Of a stretch of DNA of 51,071 nucleotides, positions 46,700 through 51,071 are shown piece by piece. Each line of letters starts with the position of its first letter. The stretch's first letter is position 1. The position numbers were made by a program, and so were the translations under genes. A model generated the notes under the pieces. It did no database searches. It saw only the letters and a program-made list of their open reading frames with translations, and had not been told where the DNA came from. The stretch is from contig NW_022985578.1 in NCBI RefSeq assembly GCF_010093815.1, forward strand, positions 4,398 to 55,468, given 5' to 3'. Source of the stretch: Pseudovirgaria hyperparasitica. Its lineage: Eukaryota; Ascomycota; Dothideomycetes; Acrospermales; Acrospermaceae.

Positions 46700-49150
46700 T
46701 ATATAGCTGGCGTACCTTATCCTAGGCGGTTCCCTACGTGGAGGCTATAATCCGTTATATAGCGGCTTCTACCTAGAGGGCCCTAGAGACGGCGTATACC
46801 ACTTATAGTCCCCATTTAAGCTTACTATCTAGTATAACTCTAAGCGCGCGTATACTTTATACTAGTAGTTCGTTAAATGCGTCGATTCGGGGGCGTCGTT
46901 CGCCTTCCCTAGTTACCTATTTCCCTTAATAATTAATAAAGTATATAAGCTAGTATTTCTCCGGGGCGAACTTTACTCCGTGGCATTTTATCTACTAGAG
47001 GTACCTCTCGTAGTCCTATTCTAGTCTTCTATACGTTCGGTTAGTATTATTATTAATAGCTAGGAGATATATATTATCGGCGTATCCGACTATCTCTATA
47101 TACTTTATTTCTTAAAGAAGGTCTACCGTAAAGAAGAGAAATAGAATCGGAGAGATAGTGCTCCCTTATAGGATGCCGTATACCGTCTCTTTATATTCGC
47201 TCTAGTATCTAGGGATATATATCTAAGTTATTCTTCCTATAAGGAATAACTATATAAAGCGTATAATCTATTCCGGTATTCGTCTTATCCGGAGGTTATA
47301 AATAAGTCTTATATAGTTTACCTTATTAAACGCTCCGGCCATATCGAGGGAGAGGAGCGATACTACCCGTCTCTACTTCTATACGGCCTAGACGACTTTA
47401 ATAATATATTAGATAGCTATTATTAGGGAGCTATCTATCTTTACCTTCTAGTTCGGAGGGAGGAGATTATATTCCTATACCGCGGTACTTATCTTCTTTA
47501 CTATTATAGCCTCTAGTATCTTATCTAGGTAGGAGAGAAGGGCGATTAGTCTCTATCCCTTTAGAGAGTTAGGGCTCTTTTCTAGTTTCGGGAGTATAAT
47601 GGTATAGGCGACTTAGAAGTACTAGGGGTGGTACCCCTACGTGACGCATGCTTAGAATATATAAGTAATAAGTAGTAGGGTCGCCTTTATAGTTCTTTTT
47701 AGATATCGATTTAGAATTCTATCTAGTCTAGGTACTTTATTATTTAGGAGTATCTTAATAATATTAAGTATATCCTCCTCCGTAACTTCTTTGGGGATGT
47801 CTACTATATATAGGTATTCGGTGTTATAAACGTCTAATAGGTCTACTAGTTCCGGGAGAGGGAACATGGCCTCCCGTAGGGCCTTAGTTTTCTTAAGGCT
47901 CGTGAAGTATATTCTCCCCTAATATATTAGGGGAGATATAAGTAGCGGGGGTGTCGGAGTATCTACGCCCTTAGCCTATTTCGCTATACGCTATAGCTCT
48001 ATTACGTATCGTGTCTATTAACTAGTAATTATATACTACTATTTACGCCTTTCGTTACGGAGGACTTTATCACGTTATTATATCGCTTCCTTCTATTCTT
48101 TCTATGACTCGGGTATTCTTATATAGTATATACGTCTATATAGCCTTTGGGCGTCTTATCTACTTTCCCGTACTTAAGGAATCCCCTTTACTTCTAGGGG
48201 CCGGTATATTTAGTATAGTACGTGTTTATTTCTCGTATTCTAGTATATTTATAGGAGTATCTATACGGCCTAGTCTATGGCTAGGTTATTAGATATATTA
48301 ACTATAGAGGGATCTAGGATCGCCGATTCTAGGTCCTTTAGGTACTTTTCCTAGTCGGTATCCTTCTATATCTATTATCCCCGTTATTTATTCGGGGTAT
48401 ATACATTTATTACGGTTTCTATATATTTATAGTCGGAATCCGTCTATACCTAGCCTAGGCGGTAGTATTAGATCCGGTAACTAATGTACTCCGTGGCGAA
48501 GATAAGGTTAAGCGTAGACCCGTCTTCGTTCTATTTATATTTTTTCTATATAACTTATTCTATAGGTGTAAGTAGGTATAGGAAGTCGTGGTAGCGGGTG
48601 CGTAGTTCCCTTACTCTAAGTTCTTCCCTAACTATAGCTAGGCCTCTCTACTATCGGTAGTAGAGGTTAAAGTCTTCTAGGAGGATGTGTTACTCTAGTT
48701 CCGTGGTACCCTTAAGCATCTCGTCTAGTATAAGTATACGTTATTAGTTATATATGTTATATATATATAGGGGGCCTATATCTATTTATAGGTGTAGTAT
48801 TATCCTAAGATTATCGCGCTCGGTATACAACCATAATAAGAGTAGTATTAACCTATAAATATAGAAGAGGACTCGTCTTTCTAGTCCTAGAGGGTATATA
48901 GTATAGTATCCGGGGTGTGTGGTTGGTTTACTCATCTAGTAGTATTTATAGGGTTCCTAGATAGCGAGTATTATAGCCCCGGTCTCTTCGAGGAGCGTCG
49001 CCTAGTTCTCTCTTTTATATTATATATTTACCTATATAATTCGGAGTATATTCTAGTCCCTTATTAGATACTAGGGAGTATATATATCTATATACTTATT
49101 CCTTAGAGGCGCGACTATCCTCACGCGGTAGCGGCTTTAACTATACCTTT
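46700..49150 (-). pseudogene. LINE ORF2: endonuclease and reverse transcriptase
   Basis: The minus-strand frame holds an AP-endonuclease-like part (HPGY and LERRVLFYIYR near 48.85-48.93 kb), the RT finger motif with KVPRLDRI for the usual KAPGPDGI (47652-47867), and the catalytic GYADN for YADD. The enzyme nicks target DNA and reverse-transcribes the element RNA at the nick. TAG/TAA stops show it is dead. Limits approximate. Confidence 0.7.
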
Positions 49151-50500
49151 TAGTCGTCCTATCGTCTTCGGGATAATCTACTATCCCGCCTAACTACCTT
49201 CCGGAGGGGAGGTTAGGGGTGTTATAAAGAAAGGGCCCGAGATAGATATTATATTCTATAACTATCTCGCGCCTCTTACTTTTATCGTATAAATGTATTC
49301 TATAATCTATTTACGTTTTATGCACGTTAACGACCATAATAGGTATTTCCCGTCGTAGTTTAAATACTATACTATGTCCCTATTTCTTAGCCCGTCTCCT
49401 CGCGGTTTATAAGGACACTCCTAGATAGTATAGTCCCTACGGTACTATCCGCACTTAGTCTTCTATAAGTACCTTTATATAGTATATCTATACCCTTAAT
49501 AGTTAAAGCACTATATTATTATCTATACTCTATTCTATAGCTCGGCTATAAGAAGCTCTCCTTCTACTAGGAATCCCTTCTATATAATATATTATACGAG
49601 GGCGGGGTCTCGGAGCTCTATAATTATAGTAGAGTGTTTTTTCGCCGTCGTCTTAATCGTCTATAGGTTCTTCTACCACGCTTTCACGATCTTAATCCCT
49701 AGGTATTTTCGCGTGTTAGATTATTCTATACGCGTAATATCCTCCGCTCCGATAGCCTATCCCCGCACGGGTACTAAGTATATCTATATCAGGTATATAG
49801 CCGCCCTAATAGAGGCGTCTAGAAAGATACTACTAATCGCGTTCGGATCGCGCGAGATAGTCTACTACGCGATATTTATTATTATGGTAAGTACTACTCC
49901 TCCTAGCGTGAGTTTAGCGGCGACGATATTTAACTATATTCCCTTTTATTCGTTAATCTTACTTACTATATTCTTTAGAGATGCTCGCTAGACCTATGCT
50001 AGGGTATCCTTATCCTAGATTGCGATATATATACTATATACCGCGTCGCCGGTCCGGGGGGCCCGTGGTATAGCTTCTAGTATTACTACTATTTATGCCT
50101 ATGTACTAGGGCGCTTACCTTAAGTAAGTTCCTCCTAGATTCTACGTAGGCTAGCCTCTATTCGGTCGAGCCTACCCTCTAGTCCTCCTAGTTATATCTT
50201 CTTCTCCTCCTCCGTAATTCCCTTTAGATTCTAGATAAGGTTCTAGAATATATATAGGAGGGTCTTCTAGCCCTCTCCGGCTTCCTTCTCTATACGTACT
50301 ATCTAGTAGTTAATATAATCTAGGAGGGTTTCCCCTCTCGGGGTCCCCTTTATTCCGTCTATCTATAGCGGCGTGCGCCTTTAGGTGTGTTCTACGTTTT
50401 AGATAGGTATATAGCTACTCTCGGTAATGTCGCTATATAGCCTTTTCTATTATACTAGTAGGGGTATATCCAGTATATACCGGGGTATATCGGTGCCTAA
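49151..50500 (-). pseudogene. LINE ORF1 (gag-like, zinc knuckle)
   Basis: At 49415-49453 the minus strand reads KCG-stop-YRRDYTI-stop-ECP, the spacing of a CX2CX3HX4C knuckle with Cys and His turned into Tyr. Upstream are charged, coiled-coil-like stretches (near 50.15-50.3 kb, EEEKKI-type). ORF1 proteins coat the element RNA. Start unknown. Confidence 0.5.
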
Positions 50501-50510
50501 GGCCGCTATA

Positions 50511-50543
50511 TTTATTAGTTAAGGGCTACCCTTAACTAATAAA
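50511..50543. repeat. Palindrome copy 5
   Basis: TTTATTAGTTAAGGG - CTA - CCCTTAACTAATAAA, perfect 15-bp arms, at the 5' end region of the LINE just before ORF1. Confidence 0.9.
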
Positions 50544-50744
50544 AGGGGGTCGGTATATCGGCGTTCTAGTAGCGTGGTCCGTGCCTCTATCTCCGTAAGG
50601 ATTTTAAGAGGGTGTATATATATCTTTATACGGCAATAACGTCTTGGTTTCGACGCTGCACGTACGTGCGTATAGTAGTAGTTAGTATACTCGGTATACT
50701 CTATCGATTAAGGTGTGTATCTCTATAGAATAATATAAATAGTC

Positions 50745-51071
50745 TTAAGAGACGTTTTTATTAATAATAGTATAGAAGACGAATCTTTATATAAAGAACA
50801 AGTCTTAAATACTAAAATTAATACTATTAAAAGTAATAATAGTATTAACTTTATTCTAGACTTAGGTGCTACTATCCATACATGCTATATTAAAGAACTA
50901 TTTATTAAAAATAGTATTAAACCTACTAATACTAGTATTAGATAGGGAAATACTAATAGTTCTATTATAGCTAAATTTAGAGGAGATATTAAAGTCTATT
51001 TTAATAGTACTAAAGAACACGTAACTATTAAAGATGTATTATATACTCTAGAACTAGGTGTTAACCTTCTT
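50745..51071 (+). pseudogene. Second Ty1/Copia element, protease region (partial)
   Basis: The plus-strand frame includes SINFILDLGATIHTCY (aspartic protease, DLGA for DSGA), IAKFRGDIKVYF and KDVLYTLELGVNLL, the typical Copia protease order. It differs clearly from the Copia at 42-45 kb, so it is another family. It runs off the right edge. One TAG follows TNTSIR. Confidence 0.8.

Larger units (their letters stand above)
45488..50700 (-). mobile_element. Non-LTR retrotransposon (Tad/I-like LINE), RIP-degraded
   Basis: Minus-strand coding: ORF1 with a C-terminal zinc knuckle (49415-49453), endonuclease near 48-49.1 kb (KPTTHPGY near 48.92 kb), RT with EDILNIIKILLNNKVPRLDR at 47.7-47.8 kb and GYADNIYLLAI at 47.07-47.1 kb, then a probable RNase H and tail region. 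No LTRs. Ends are inferred from the Copia boundary on the left and the start of the second Copia on the right. A further fragment of the family lies at 1335-1530. Confidence 0.75.

Noticed and set aside
49713-49991. Plus-strand frame of 92 codons
   Set aside because: Opposite LINE ORF1 and of no recognisable content.

Overview
This window looks like nuclear DNA of a filamentous ascomycete (Pezizomycotina). It holds short GC-AG-bounded introns of about 50-70 nt, three recognisable host genes, and a sharp split into a GC-balanced gene island (about 1.6-11.6 kb) and very AT-rich transposon blocks (1-1.59 kb and 11.6-51 kb). The AT-rich blocks carry the signature of repeat-induced point mutation (RIP): CpA and TpG are scarce, TpA dominates, and the in-frame stops of decayed reading frames are almost all TAG or TAA where Gln or Trp codons are expected. 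The exact species or class cannot be read from the sequence.

Gene island. A small spliced bZIP-type gene (complement 1806-2400) lies a few hundred bases inside the left AT boundary. TRM112 (4545-5056, one intron) is divergent from it. A long PX-PH-RhoGAP gene of the Bem3 type (complement 6345-10887, one intron) converges on TRM112. Intergenic spacers are long and I see no RNA genes in them.

Transposon block. From left to right: a heavily mutated Gypsy copy at the window edge (A1, 1-1329); a miniature LTR element (12237-12866); a 27-bp tandem array (13214-13370); then a Russian-doll nest. The outer Gypsy element A2 (minus strand, 13913-41281, target duplication ATATC/ATACC) has an 11.4-kb plus-strand Gypsy element B (13941-25353) inside its 3' LTR. 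It also has a 7.4-kb minus-strand Gypsy element C (29330-36712, target duplication TGGAA) inside its integrase. To the right are a Ty1/Copia element with a nearly continuous polyprotein frame (about 42.1-45.47 kb), a minus-strand Tad/I-like LINE (about 45.5-50.7 kb) and the start of a second Copia (50.75-51.07 kb).

Most unusual content. Elements A2 and C both carry, between integrase and 3' LTR, a reading frame on the strand opposite to gag-pol. In C it resolves into four exons joined by three GT-AG introns that all keep the frame (30041-31022, about 270 codons). A2 has the same layout, with at least two introns. Element B carries an extra sense frame of about 1,000 codons after pol, whose second half has an HxD...HG...R pattern suggestive of a 2-oxoglutarate/Fe(II) dioxygenase fold. 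A near-perfect palindrome built on TTAGTTAAGGG occurs five times, in element B and at both ends of the LINE, twice inside coding sequence in the same frame. All of these reading frames are broken by RIP, so the copies here are relics.
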